The notes beneath the pieces are model-generated. The model saw only the letters and a list, made by a program, of their open reading frames with translations. It was not told the origin of the DNA and did no database searches. Position numbers and translations under genes: made by a program. A stretch of 64,000 nt of DNA from Gammaproteobacteria bacterium (GTDB taxonomy: Bacteria > Pseudomonadota > Gammaproteobacteria > Ga0077536): contig JACQWY010000032.1 in the NCBI GenBank assembly GCA_016209015.1, positions 103,427 through 167,426 of the forward strand, given 5' to 3'. Positions 46,536 to 55,534 of the stretch are shown here, one piece after another. Each line of letters starts with the position of its first letter. The stretch's first letter is position 1.

Positions 46536-46549
46536 TTGACGCAGATCAA
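46536..46549. promoter_or_regulatory. FNR/CRP-type box
   Basis: TTGACGCAGATCAA differs from the FNR consensus TTGATnnnnATCAA at one position. Its centre is about 122 bp upstream of the bzdN start and about 40 bp upstream of the CATAAT hexamer, one helical turn farther than the usual activating position. Suggests anaerobic activation. Confidence 0.5.
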
Positions 46550-46865
46550 CGAAATGCGAGGGCGGGATGCGGGGCGTACACCCCGCGAGCGCGACGAAGT
46601 CGATCGTGGCCGCGGTGCCCGAGGCACCGAGGTCGAGAAGGATGACCGCCGCGACGGCGGCCGCCGGCCGGACGATGCCGTGCCTCGTGAGCAGCCGGTA
46701 AGAGGCGGACCCGTGGCCATGTCCGTCCCCGCGTTCAGCGGTTCGACGGTCGGCCTCCGGAGTGGCGGTGGGGCTGCGGACTGCAGGACGACGCCTTCGG
46801 CCGTGTCATCGGCCGGCGGGTCACTGCTCAGGGCAGGCGGCCGCGGCTCCCCGCGGCCGGCGCGC

Positions 46866-47813
46866 TCAGATCCCGCCGCCGTCCTGGTACGCTTCGGCGC
46901 GGGACTGGGCCTGCGAGACGTTGCTGCCCGGCGGCACGCTGTAGGTGAGCCAGACGTTGCCGCCGATCGTCGAGCCGCGGCCGAGGGTGATGCGGCCGAG
47001 CACGGTCGCGCCGGCATAGATGACGACGTCGTCCTCGACGATCGGATGGCGCGCGTTGCCCTTCACGAGCGTGCCGTCCTCGGCCGCCGTGAAGCGCTTC
47101 GCACCGAGCGTGACCGCCTGGTAGAGACGCACGTTGCGCCCGATGATCGCCGTCTCGCCGATCACGACACCCGTGCCGTGATCGATGAAGAAGCTCTCAC
47201 CGATCGTCGCGCCCGGGTGGATGTCGATGCCGGTCGCGGAGTGCGCGATCTCGGCGATGATGCGCGCGACGAGCGGCAGGCCCGCGAGATAGAAGACATG
47301 CGCGATGCGGTGATAAGTGACCGCCGTGAACCCCGGATAGCAGACGAGCACCTCGTCGACGCTGCGCGCCGCCGGGTCGCCGCGATAGGCCGCGATCATG
47401 TCCGTCTCGAGCAGCGCGCGGATCCCGGGCAGGTAGCCCGCGAATTCGCGCACCACCGCCGCGGCGCGCGCCTCGTGCTCCGCGCAGTGCGCCGGATCCG
47501 TGAACGCGAGCTCGAGACGGATCTGCTCCGTGAGGTCGCGCAGCGCACGGGCGAGCGTGTCGCCCACGAAATAATCCGCGCCCTCCGCCGTCAGCCCGGC
47601 GGGGCCGAGCCCGTTCGGAAAGAGCGCCGCGCGCAGCCCCTGCAGCACGTCGGCGAGCACGTGCGGCGAGGGCAGCTTCGCGAGGTTCGAATCGCAGAGA
47701 TGATTACGCGAGCCCTGCGCCTTCACGCGTTGCGCGCGGAGATCGGCGACGATGGCTTCGATGCCCCAGGCCGTGCCCGGGTGTGCGGTGAAGGGGAGGT
47801 CGGTCGTACTCAT
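46866..47813 (-). CDS. cysE: Serine O-acetyltransferase
   Basis: Acetylates L-serine with acetyl-CoA, the first step of cysteine synthesis. The 315-residue protein has an N-terminal helical region and a C-terminal left-handed beta helix of hexapeptide repeats (IHPGATIGESFFIDHGTGVV, ETAIIGRNVRLYQAVTLGA), with the catalytic His in DHGTGVVIGE. AGGAG lies eight bases before ATG 47813. Its longer N-terminus resembles the EpsC/SAT type. It stands between the reductase cluster and the glycan cluster on the same strand; a link to iron-sulfur cluster demand is only a guess. Confidence 0.88.
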   Translation of the reverse strand: MSTTDLPFTAHPGTAWGIEAIVADLRAQRVKAQGSRNHLCDSNLAKLPSPHVLADVLQGLRAALFPNGLGPAGLTAEGADYFVGDTLARALRDLTEQIRLELAFTDPAHCAEHEARAAAVVREFAGYLPGIRALLETDMIAAYRGDPAARSVDEVLVCYPGFTAVTYHRIAHVFYLAGLPLVARIIAEIAHSATGIDIHPGATIGESFFIDHGTGVVIGETAIIGRNVRLYQAVTLGAKRFTAAEDGTLVKGNARHPIVEDDVVIYAGATVLGRITLGRGSTIGGNVWLTYSVPPGSNVSQAQSRAEAYQDGGGI

Positions 47814-47955
47814 CGGGTTCACTCCTGGCTCGGGCGCCCTGGATACCCTGTGCGGAGCCCGTGCGAAACGGGGCGTCGGCGATCCGGTCAGCGTCGGTCG
47901 GTATGGCGCCAAACTAAAGAGCCGTCCCCGGCCCGTCAAGGCCGATGCATTCCCG

Positions 47956-50097
47956 CTACGGCGCAGGGGTTTGGTGCGTGCGCGGCCCGAACAGCCTGGC
48001 GACGAGCGGCGAGGCGGGCTTCGCCCGGGCGAGTCGCGTGTTGTCGAAGTAATCCTGCATCCGGCATTCGCCGTGACCGAACGCGCCGAAGCGGAAGCGC
48101 AACGTCGCCTCGAGCGCGCCTTCGAACACGACGCCGAGCAGGAGACCGTCCGCTCTCACGAGCCGCACGGGCACCCCGGCTTCCTGCCGCCAGCAATGGC
48201 TGTAACCGAACGGCAGCACGAGCAGCGAGCGGCCCGCGCTCTTCGCGCGGAGCTCGAGGCCGTTCGGCACGATCCGGATCGCGCGGTCGACGGCCGTCAC
48301 GAACGCGCCGGGCTCCGCGTGCGCGAGGATCGCCTGCCTCGCCGGGTCGATTTCACCCGCCGCGAGCCGCGCGAGCGTGCGGTTCGGATCCGCCTCGCCG
48401 ATCGTTTCGACGGGCGAGTAGCCGTCGATGTTCGCGCCCGCGACGTCGTAGAGCACGAGCTCGCCGCCCGGCGCCGCCACGCGGCGCTTTTCCGTCGCGC
48501 GATCGCCGAGCTCGACGAGCGGCCGATCGGTGACGATCGTGCGCACGCCGAAGAGCGGGAAGAGCGCCGCGCTCTCGCGGCCGAGGGTGAAGATGTTCCG
48601 TTCGAGGTGTTTGCCCGCCGGGACGAACGAAGGGCCGAGCGCGTAGAGCAGCGGCGAATAGACCGAGCTGTATTCCTCGAGCGTCGGCACGCCGAACCAC
48701 CACAGGCCCATCAGCCGGTGATCGTTGCCGGTCGCCCGCGCGACCTCGTGCTGGCGCCCATACTGGCCGCCGTTCCAGAGGATGGGCGCCTTGTCGGCGA
48801 TGCCCGAGATGTTGACGGTGCGGCCGCGGAATGCGCTGCCCGGCGCGATTGCGAGCGCCTCGCGCAGATCGCCCGGGATCGCCGCGAGCTGCGGCGGCCA
48901 GGGCTGGCGCGTCGGATTCGGCGGGATCGGCTGCCAGAGGCCGTAGCCGAGGAGCGCGACGACGGCCGCGATGCCGGGCAGCGCGCGCGGCAGCCGCGGT
49001 GCGAGCCATGCGACCGGCACCCACAGGAGATCGCCGAGCCGCGACAGCGCGTAGCCCGCGACGATCGCGTACGCCGGCCACAGCACGAACTCGAAATACG
49101 CGAGATGGATGCCGACCCAGCCGAGCTGCGGGATCGTGGCGAGATAACTCCCAAGCGCTATCGCCGCTTCGGCGGACAGCATGACCAGCGCGAAGCGGCG
49201 CAGCCGTCCCTGCGCGACGATCGCCGTGACGAGCGCGCCGCAGCCGGCGGCCGCTCCCGCGATCGTGCTGTTGCCGCCCTGGAAGACGAGCGCCCCGGTC
49301 GCGAGCGTGATCGTGTCGGGGGCGAACTCGCCACCGAAGAGTCCGGCCGGGGAATTGAGCAGCGTCGCCAGCACGAAGGGCACCGCGCCGACGGCGAGCA
49401 GCAGCACCGCAGTCGACACCAGCCCTCCCAGGCGCCAGGGCACGTCTCGCCGATCCTCGAGCAAGGAAGCGCACGAGAATCCCAGGAGTGCGGGGACGAG
49501 GATCAGCAACGCGAGCGTGAGCGCGACGGTGAGCCAAAGTGAGCAGAGCGCGAACGTGACGGCCCAAAGCGGGCCAGATACTCCGCGCGCCATGCGGTAA
49601 CACGCGCCGATGGCGATCGCCGCAACCGCGATGGCAGCGCCGGTCTGTGGAGCGAGCGGCATGATCGGGTAAACGAGGGGATGGGGCCACAGGGGATACG
49701 CGACGATGATCACCAACCAGCCCGCGAGCGCTGCCGCGCTGGGCGATGCGCGTACGCTTCGGGCGAGAAACCAGGTTGCCGCGAAGAGTTCGACGGCCGA
49801 GACCGTCATCAGCACCACTTGGCTGGGCGATTCCCGGTCCGCCAGCCAGGCGGCCCACAACTCCGGAAAATAGACCGCCTTGAACGGATACCAGCTCGCG
49901 CCGAGCGACTGCAGCGGATTCCATCCATCTTCCAATCCCGACCACGCTCCGAACTCGAATTGAGCCTTCACGTTGGCCAGGACGTAGCTCCCATCCAGGC
50001 ACCAGTCGAGCAGCCAGTCGTGGTTCAGCGTGAAGACCACGCCGCAGAATGCGGCGAGCAATGCGACCTGGAAGGGAAAGGTCCCGAAGCGGTCCAT
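47956..50097 (-). CDS. Large polytopic membrane protein of the glycan cluster
   Basis: 713 residues; about 11 hydrophobic segments between residues 10 and 440, then a soluble C-terminal domain of about 270 residues (starting near KAPILWNGGQYGRQ). The layout resembles GT-C-fold or YfhO-type membrane glycosyltransferases, but I cannot name a family. ATG 50097 lacks a ribosome binding site; a GTG 33 bp upstream, overlapping the aminotransferase stop, is an alternative and would imply coupling. It is the last gene of the glycan cluster. Confidence 0.6.
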   Translation of the reverse strand: MDRFGTFPFQVALLAAFCGVVFTLNHDWLLDWCLDGSYVLANVKAQFEFGAWSGLEDGWNPLQSLGASWYPFKAVYFPELWAAWLADRESPSQVVLMTVSAVELFAATWFLARSVRASPSAAALAGWLVIIVAYPLWPHPLVYPIMPLAPQTGAAIAVAAIAIGACYRMARGVSGPLWAVTFALCSLWLTVALTLALLILVPALLGFSCASLLEDRRDVPWRLGGLVSTAVLLLAVGAVPFVLATLLNSPAGLFGGEFAPDTITLATGALVFQGGNSTIAGAAAGCGALVTAIVAQGRLRRFALVMLSAEAAIALGSYLATIPQLGWVGIHLAYFEFVLWPAYAIVAGYALSRLGDLLWVPVAWLAPRLPRALPGIAAVVALLGYGLWQPIPPNPTRQPWPPQLAAIPGDLREALAIAPGSAFRGRTVNISGIADKAPILWNGGQYGRQHEVARATGNDHRLMGLWWFGVPTLEEYSSVYSPLLYALGPSFVPAGKHLERNIFTLGRESAALFPLFGVRTIVTDRPLVELGDRATEKRRVAAPGGELVLYDVAGANIDGYSPVETIGEADPNRTLARLAAGEIDPARQAILAHAEPGAFVTAVDRAIRIVPNGLELRAKSAGRSLLVLPFGYSHCWRQEAGVPVRLVRADGLLLGVVFEGALEATLRFRFGAFGHGECRMQDYFDNTRLARAKPASPLVARLFGPRTHQTPAP

Positions 50098-50119
50098 GAC
50101 TGCGACGGGCCGACGCGTT

Positions 50120-51259
50120 TCACCGCCCACCCGAGATCGCCTCCGCAATGATCTTCGCGACAAGAGCCGGTACTTCGTCGGGCAGGCCGATCCACATCGG
50201 CAATCGCAGCAGGCGGCCGCTCGAATCCTCGGTGACCGACATGGACGATCCCGTGCGCGCGAATCGTCGCCCGGCAGGCGAGCTGTGCAGAGGAACGTAA
50301 TGAAAGATCGCGTGTATCCCGCGCGCCCGCAATGCGGCGATGACGCGCGGCCGCGCTTCGGCATCCGGCAGCATGATGTAGTACATGTGCGCGTTGTGCG
50401 TGCAATGCGCCGGCACGATCGGACGTCTCAACAGGCCTTCGCGTTCCAGGGGTGCCAGCGCGGCATCGTATGTCGCCCAGATGCGGAGCCGCGTACGCGT
50501 GATTTCTTCGGCCTGCTCCATCTGTGCGTAAAGGAAGGCGGCAGTCAGGTCGCCGGGCAGATAGGACGAGCCCAGGTCCATCCAGGTGTACTTGTCCACT
50601 TCACCACGGAAGAACTGCGATCGGTTCGTGCCCTTTTCGCGGATGATTTCGGCACGAGCGACATGAGCGGGATCGTTCAACAGCAGCGCGCCACCCTCGC
50701 CCGATATGATGTTCTTGGTTTCGTGGAAGCTCAGCGCGCCGAAGTGGCCGATCGAGCCCAGCGCACGCGAGGCGTAGCGCGCGCAGATAGCCTGTGCCGC
50801 ATCTTCGATTACGATCAGCCCCCGGCGGGCGGCGATATCCATGATGGTGGGCATCTCGCAGCCGACGCCTGCATAGTGTACCGGCACGATCGCCCGCGTG
50901 CGGTCCGTAATCGCTTCTTCGATCAGCGTCTCATCGATGTTGAGGGTATCCGGCCTGATGTCCACGAACACGGGAACCCCGCCGCGCAGCACGAATGCAT
51001 TCGCGGTCGACACGAAAGTGAAGGAGGGCATGATGACTTCATCCCCGGGACGGATGTCGATCAGGATTGCCGTCATTTCGAGCGCTGCTGTGCACGAATG
51101 GGTGAGCAGGGCTCGCCTCGTGCCCGTCGTCTCCTCCAACCATCGGCTACAGCGACGTGTGAACTCGCCGTCGCCGGCCAGAACCCCGAAGCCCTTCGCC
51201 TCGTCGATGTAGGCGTGCTCTCTCCCCGTGAGGTGGGGCCGATTGAATGGGATGTGCAT
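50120..51259 (-). CDS. wecE: dTDP-4-amino-4,6-dideoxygalactose transaminase-like (DegT family)
   Basis: PLP-dependent sugar aminotransferase, 379 residues, that converts a nucleotide-linked 4-keto-6-deoxyhexose into its 4-amino sugar. The PLP lysine is Lys182 in FHETKN (E. coli WecE Lys181), EDAAQA (152-157) supplies the ring-stacking Asp, and HYAGVGCEM is typical of the WecE/RffA subgroup. It is closer to WecE than to other DegT enzymes. In this cluster it probably makes the amino sugar that is later N-acylated. Nucleotide-sugar synthesis genes (rmlA/rmlB) are not in the window. Confidence 0.88.
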   Translation of the reverse strand: MHIPFNRPHLTGREHAYIDEAKGFGVLAGDGEFTRRCSRWLEETTGTRRALLTHSCTAALEMTAILIDIRPGDEVIMPSFTFVSTANAFVLRGGVPVFVDIRPDTLNIDETLIEEAITDRTRAIVPVHYAGVGCEMPTIMDIAARRGLIVIEDAAQAICARYASRALGSIGHFGALSFHETKNIISGEGGALLLNDPAHVARAEIIREKGTNRSQFFRGEVDKYTWMDLGSSYLPGDLTAAFLYAQMEQAEEITRTRLRIWATYDAALAPLEREGLLRRPIVPAHCTHNAHMYYIMLPDAEARPRVIAALRARGIHAIFHYVPLHSSPAGRRFARTGSSMSVTEDSSGRLLRLPMWIGLPDEVPALVAKIIAEAISGGR

Positions 51260-51361
51260 GATCAGGTCGCTCTTCGGTTCGATACTGGACGAATCGCCAC
51301 GACGGCACGAGCTACCCGCATCGGAGGCTCGGCTGCTGCGGCTGCGAATTCCGGACGCCTC

Positions 51362-51721
51362 TCATCCCTGACTGCTCACGATCACGCCGCACATGATGAA
51401 ACCGATGCCCAGGACCTTGGGCCAGGTGAGAGGTTCGTGGAGCACGAGCCAGCTGAAGAAGAGAACCAGAGCGAAGGACAGACTCACGAACGGATAGGCG
51501 TGGCTGAGCTCCAGCTTCGTCATGGCAATCATCCAAGACAATCCCGCCAGAATTGCAGCCAGGAAGCCGCTGGCCACCCAGGGGTTGACGAGGAGCAACG
51601 CGAGGAAGCGAATCCGCTCCAGCCCGTCGGGCAGAGCACCGGCCTGAACCACTTGCCATTTGATCACGATTTGCCCGTACACCGTCAGCAGAACGGTCAG
51701 GAGGACGTAGAAATAACCCAT
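51362..51721 (-). CDS. EamA/SMR-like four-helix membrane protein
   Basis: 119 residues forming four hydrophobic helices (VLLTVLLTVYGQIVIKWQVV; the final KVLGIGFIMCGVIVSSQG), the size and pattern of half-length DMT transporters such as ArnE/ArnF. In glycan clusters such proteins move lipid-linked sugars across the membrane. GGAG lies nine bases upstream of the start. Possibly works as a homodimer with the GT2 transferase of the cluster. Confidence 0.75.
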   Translation of the reverse strand: MGYFYVLLTVLLTVYGQIVIKWQVVQAGALPDGLERIRFLALLLVNPWVASGFLAAILAGLSWMIAMTKLELSHAYPFVSLSFALVLFFSWLVLHEPLTWPKVLGIGFIMCGVIVSSQG

Positions 51722-51763
51722 CGAGTGGCTCCCCGTGAACTTGATGCGGTACCGTGCGGTTGC

Positions 51764-52618
51764 TCAACGCCGGACGGCGACGGCAAGCAACGAACCGCCC
51801 ACGGGGAAACGCGCCCCGCGTCGGATCGCGGCGCACTCCAGGTCGAGAATGCGCTCCAGCAGCCGGTTCGTCACTGCGCCGATCTCGAATTCGCGTGAAT
51901 GTGGCTCGTGCTCGTTCCGGTGCAGACGTCGCGTGGCCACCATCAGAGGCAGCAGCAACGACACGAACGAAGTCCGGAGCACGCAACTGAAGCCGGCATG
52001 CCGCAACCTGACCGCCAGTTCGTCCGCAGTGTAGCGCCGTACGTGTCCGGCGATATCATCGGCCCGAGACCACAGCCAGCTGTGTTGTGGCACCGTGATG
52101 ATAACGCCACCGCCGGGCCGCAGTGCCTGCCGCATCTCGTCGAGGACGCGAACGTCGTCGACGATGTGTTCCAGCACGTCGAATGCGCCTACGACGTCGA
52201 ACTCGTCTCGAAACGGGATCTCCTGGGCATCCATCTGGAACAACTCGACGCCCGGCAGCCGGGCGGCCGCGAACTTCAATCCCTCCGCCGCCAATTCACT
52301 TCCGCGGATCGTCGCTTGTGGAAATGCATCGCGAATGCCGGCCAGCACGTAGCCCGTGCCGCAGCCGACCTCCAGAATGTCGGTGCAGTTTGGAAAATAT
52401 CGCTCGAGCGCCCAGAGAATCAGCCGGTTCCTGGCGCGAAACCAGAAATGCCGCTCTTCGACGGCGGCCAGCGCGGCGAAGTCCGTCGGATTGGCCGCAT
52501 CTCGCTGCAGCCGAGGCGCAAAGCAGTAAATGCCTTCCCGGGTCTCCGGCTGCCAGTTGCACGTCGGGCATTGCCAGCCGCCTTCGAAGGAGCCCCCACA
52601 GCCGAGGCAGCGCTTCAT
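51764..52618 (-). CDS. SAM-dependent methyltransferase with N-terminal zinc ribbon
   Basis: 284 residues. An N-terminal CLGCGG plus CPTCNW pair forms a zinc ribbon, then a Rossmann methyltransferase with motif I LEVGCGTGYVLAGI, GAFDVLEHI and a C-terminal basic segment. Start taken as ATG 52618; a GTG 33 bp upstream (52651) is equally open. Substrate probably a glycan or its lipid carrier, judged by context only. Confidence 0.8.
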   Translation of the reverse strand: MKRCLGCGGSFEGGWQCPTCNWQPETREGIYCFAPRLQRDAANPTDFAALAAVEERHFWFRARNRLILWALERYFPNCTDILEVGCGTGYVLAGIRDAFPQATIRGSELAAEGLKFAAARLPGVELFQMDAQEIPFRDEFDVVGAFDVLEHIVDDVRVLDEMRQALRPGGGVIITVPQHSWLWSRADDIAGHVRRYTADELAVRLRHAGFSCVLRTSFVSLLLPLMVATRRLHRNEHEPHSREFEIGAVTNRLLERILDLECAAIRRGARFPVGGSLLAVAVRR

Positions 52619-52690
52619 GCGATGTCCGCGCGTCCCGCGCTCGTCGGACACGTCGCGTCCAGCCTCGGGAAAACGCTCACTGCCGCAGCT

Positions 52691-53611
52691 TCAGGGTTCG
52701 AGTATCGCGAGCCCTATGCCGGTCGCACCGTATGCGTTGCCGTTATAGAGCGCATAGTGTCGCCCGGCCCAGACGAGGGGATGGGCGTAACAGATCATTT
52801 CCTGATCCCAGCCGTCCGCGGACACGTCCACCCCCAGCGGCTCATCGGCTCGAACCCAGTGGACGCCGTCCCGTGACGAGGCAGTGCCTACCCGGTAGGT
52901 GTCCGCGCCGCCGCGATACGTGAACCACATCTCGTATCCCGCAGCGTCACGCCTCACCACCGGCCGGGCGATGGCGTATTCGTCGGGCCGGTAATCGAGG
53001 CAGAGATGGTCGCTGCAGGTCCAGGTTACGCCGTCATGCGACTCGGCATACTTGACCGTGTAGTAATGTTTCGGCTTCGCCGCTTCGGATTCGCGCTCCC
53101 ACTTCGTCGCGGAGATGTACCACATCTTGAACATGTCGCCTTCGACGAGAACGTACGGCGCTCCGGTGATGAACGGGTCATGGTGATTCCTGCCGAGCAC
53201 CGGCGCCCGGGAGGCGCGTACGTAGCTCAGCCCGCCGTCGTCGGAAACTGCGAGCCCGATGTGGAAAGAGAACGGGACTTCCACGGCTTTGGACCAGCCC
53301 GTGTAGTACATGAACCTGCGTCCGTCTCGCTGAACGATGGAATTCGGCATGACTCCGCAATCGTCGAAAGCCCCGAGATCGCCGAGCTCCAGCGTAGGCT
53401 CGGCCGAGACGGCGAGGACGCGACCTGGATCCCGGATGTCGAAATCGAACCAGCCGCCCCGCGCCCGGTTTTGAGCGTCCCGGGCCGCAAAGTGAACCCG
53501 GTATTTGCCGTGCCCCAACGATTCGGGAAACGGATTCTGCGCGTGGGAACGCATCCAGCCGTGCCCGGACGGCGAGAATACGAGCCCCAGTTTCTGCCAA
53601 CCTGCCGTCAT
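52691..53611 (-). CDS. Five-bladed propeller glycosidase-like protein
   Basis: 306 residues rich in repeated propeller strands, with MPNSIVQRDGRRFMYYTGW, HHDPFITGAPYVL and YHDGVTW-like ESHDGVTW segments of the GH43/GH32/GH130 type. The carboxylates needed for hydrolysis are not certain, and there is no signal peptide, so a phosphorylase or transferase role on cytosolic sugars is as likely. GAGG precedes ATG 53611 by six bases. It lies 8 bp after the acyltransferase gene. Confidence 0.65.
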   Translation of the reverse strand: MTAGWQKLGLVFSPSGHGWMRSHAQNPFPESLGHGKYRVHFAARDAQNRARGGWFDFDIRDPGRVLAVSAEPTLELGDLGAFDDCGVMPNSIVQRDGRRFMYYTGWSKAVEVPFSFHIGLAVSDDGGLSYVRASRAPVLGRNHHDPFITGAPYVLVEGDMFKMWYISATKWERESEAAKPKHYYTVKYAESHDGVTWTCSDHLCLDYRPDEYAIARPVVRRDAAGYEMWFTYRGGADTYRVGTASSRDGVHWVRADEPLGVDVSADGWDQEMICYAHPLVWAGRHYALYNGNAYGATGIGLAILEP

Positions 53612-53619
53612 TGTGGACC

Positions 53620-54312
53620 TCACTCGTGCATTCGCTTCTGCATGGACTCGAGCAACCCCAGGAATTTGTCGCTCGTCATGTTGAATCGCTTGGTGCCCTC
53701 CACCGCGTACACCGCGTCCGCGGGGGTGTCTTTGGCGATGAACGCGTTCGCGCCGACATAGTTGCGTTCGCCGATCTTCACGAAATTCGAAACCGTACAG
53801 TTCACGCCGAGGAACGAGTAGGCGCCCACCGTCACTTCGCCCGCCATGCACGCGTGGGATGACAACCATGCATGATCCTCGATCACGCATTGATCACCGA
53901 TCTGGCACGCCGACCAGATCACCACATTAGTGCCGATCCGGACATCGTGATTGATGGTGTTGTTCTCGAGGATGAAGCAGTTCTCGCCGCAACGCAGTTC
54001 GTCGTGGGTGGAGACTTTGGAGCTCACGTAGCTCGCACATTCGTAGCCCTTGTTCTTGACGGCCGAGAACTTCTCCGCGCGGAGCTGGTTCATACGCTGG
54101 AAGCCCAGAGGCACGAACATCAGATATTCGGAAGGCGGAAACTCACTCTCGACGTTCGCGAAATCGACGAGCGGCAAGCCTCTGAACGCGGCGGCTGCCA
54201 AATAATCCTTCTCCACGGTGAAGCCGCAGACTTCATGCGCGCTGTCATTGGTGAAATAGCGCGCCGCGACGTCTGCACCCCGCCCGCATCCGAAAATGAT
54301 CACTTTCGCCAT
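53620..54312 (-). CDS. Sugar acyltransferase, NeuD/PglD type
   Basis: 230 residues. An N-terminal Rossmann-like part (KVIIFGCGRGADVAARYF) precedes a left-handed beta-helix of hexapeptide repeats (ENCFILENNTINHDVRIGTN, GEVTVGAYSFLGVNCTVSNF). Such enzymes N- or O-acylate amino sugars with acyl-CoA; here it may transfer an acyl group to the WecE product, although an ACP-linked donor would be unusual for the family. ATG 54312 has GAGGA at seven bases. Confidence 0.82.
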   Translation of the reverse strand: MAKVIIFGCGRGADVAARYFTNDSAHEVCGFTVEKDYLAAAAFRGLPLVDFANVESEFPPSEYLMFVPLGFQRMNQLRAEKFSAVKNKGYECASYVSSKVSTHDELRCGENCFILENNTINHDVRIGTNVVIWSACQIGDQCVIEDHAWLSSHACMAGEVTVGAYSFLGVNCTVSNFVKIGERNYVGANAFIAKDTPADAVYAVEGTKRFNMTSDKFLGLLESMQKRMHE

Positions 54313-54370
54313 TCGCACTTCCTCGACTGCTTCACGCGATACTGTCGTCGGGTTGACGGTCCGACGCCGT

Positions 54371-55534
54371 TCATCTGCAAATGAGGTGGTTCCACTTCAC
54401 GCAGCTGCGGCCGGATGCCGTCAGGCGGCGCGCGAAAGCGTCCTGACTGTATGGATTGACGCCGAGCACCAGCAGCAGCCGTTCGTCCGCCTCGGCGAGC
54501 GAGGCGAAGTCCACGACCGGACGGCCCTGAAATTCGCCTGCGCCACCGTCGATGACGCAGGCCGCGACTCGCGCCCAATAGTCCGGGCAGTAAGCAGCGA
54601 GCAGCATGCTCCAGGTACTCGTGCCGAAGTTGAGTACCCTCGCGAAGCCTTCGCTCGAACGCACGAGATAGTCGCTGCACTCGGAGTAGGATGCAACGTA
54701 GCGGCAGCGCAGCGAATAGAGCGCGGCAGGATCCACGCGCGGGGGGTCCGGTTCGCCCCCGCTCGCCGACGGGCGCGAGAATACCATCAGCTGCTTGTCG
54801 CGAATGGAGTCGACCGCCGGAGCAGCTTGCCAGCGTCGTGGAACGAGGCCCGCCTGACGGCCGAGCGCGGCGAGGTGCTCCGGCGTGAACGAGTAGTTTT
54901 GATCGCTGAACATGAACTCGGCATTCGGCACCGCGGCGTCGGGACAGACGATGACCAGGACGCCGCCGTCGCTGAGGCTTCCGGCCAGTACCTGCAGGAA
55001 TTCGCGGGGATTCGCCGTGTGCTCGAGCACGTTCGTGGAGTAGACGAGATCGTAGGACCCAAGCAGGGACAGGCGCTCGTCGACTTTCGCCGTGATGACC
55101 GGGAATCCGGCACGACGCGCGTTTTCGCTTTCCTGCTCCGAGGGCTCGATGCCGTCGAATCGGGCGCCCGGCAGGTGTTTCCGCATCGCCGCCATCATCC
55201 AGCCGCGACCACAGCCCGCGTCGAGCACGCTGACGGGCTCCTGGCCACCGATCGCATCGGTGATCCACCGAGCCATCGCCGCATAGCGCGGCCGGTCGTA
55301 GTTCGCGGCCCCCGGGCGCTCGTAAAAGCTGTACTGGCGTTCGTAGAAATCGGTTCGCGCCAGGTGGCGCATGCCGACCCGCTGCAACAGACCGCAACCA
55401 CGGCAGTGCGCTTTCGACAGCGGTTCGTGCACGAGTCGGCCCGCTGTGGTCATTGAGTGGCTCCAGGGTGCCGGAATCATTTCGAAGTCCAGGCCACCGC
55501 ACACGACGCAACCTGTCTCGGATACGGGATTCAC
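54371..55534 (-). CDS. C-methyltransferase-type SAM enzyme with zinc domain
   Basis: 387 residues. CVVCGG and CRGCGL form the N-terminal zinc domain (PF08421), followed by motif I LDAGCGRGWMMAAM, VYSTNVLEH, and a C-terminal domain (NFGTSTWSMLLAAYCPDYWA) as in NDP-hexose C-methyltransferases (PF08484). The GTG start overlaps the stop of the GT2 gene by four bases (GTGA). It could add a methyl branch to a sugar, but action on another cluster intermediate is possible. Confidence 0.8.
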   Translation of the reverse strand: MNPVSETGCVVCGGLDFEMIPAPWSHSMTTAGRLVHEPLSKAHCRGCGLLQRVGMRHLARTDFYERQYSFYERPGAANYDRPRYAAMARWITDAIGGQEPVSVLDAGCGRGWMMAAMRKHLPGARFDGIEPSEQESENARRAGFPVITAKVDERLSLLGSYDLVYSTNVLEHTANPREFLQVLAGSLSDGGVLVIVCPDAAVPNAEFMFSDQNYSFTPEHLAALGRQAGLVPRRWQAAPAVDSIRDKQLMVFSRPSASGGEPDPPRVDPAALYSLRCRYVASYSECSDYLVRSSEGFARVLNFGTSTWSMLLAAYCPDYWARVAACVIDGGAGEFQGRPVVDFASLAEADERLLLVLGVNPYSQDAFARRLTASGRSCVKWNHLICR

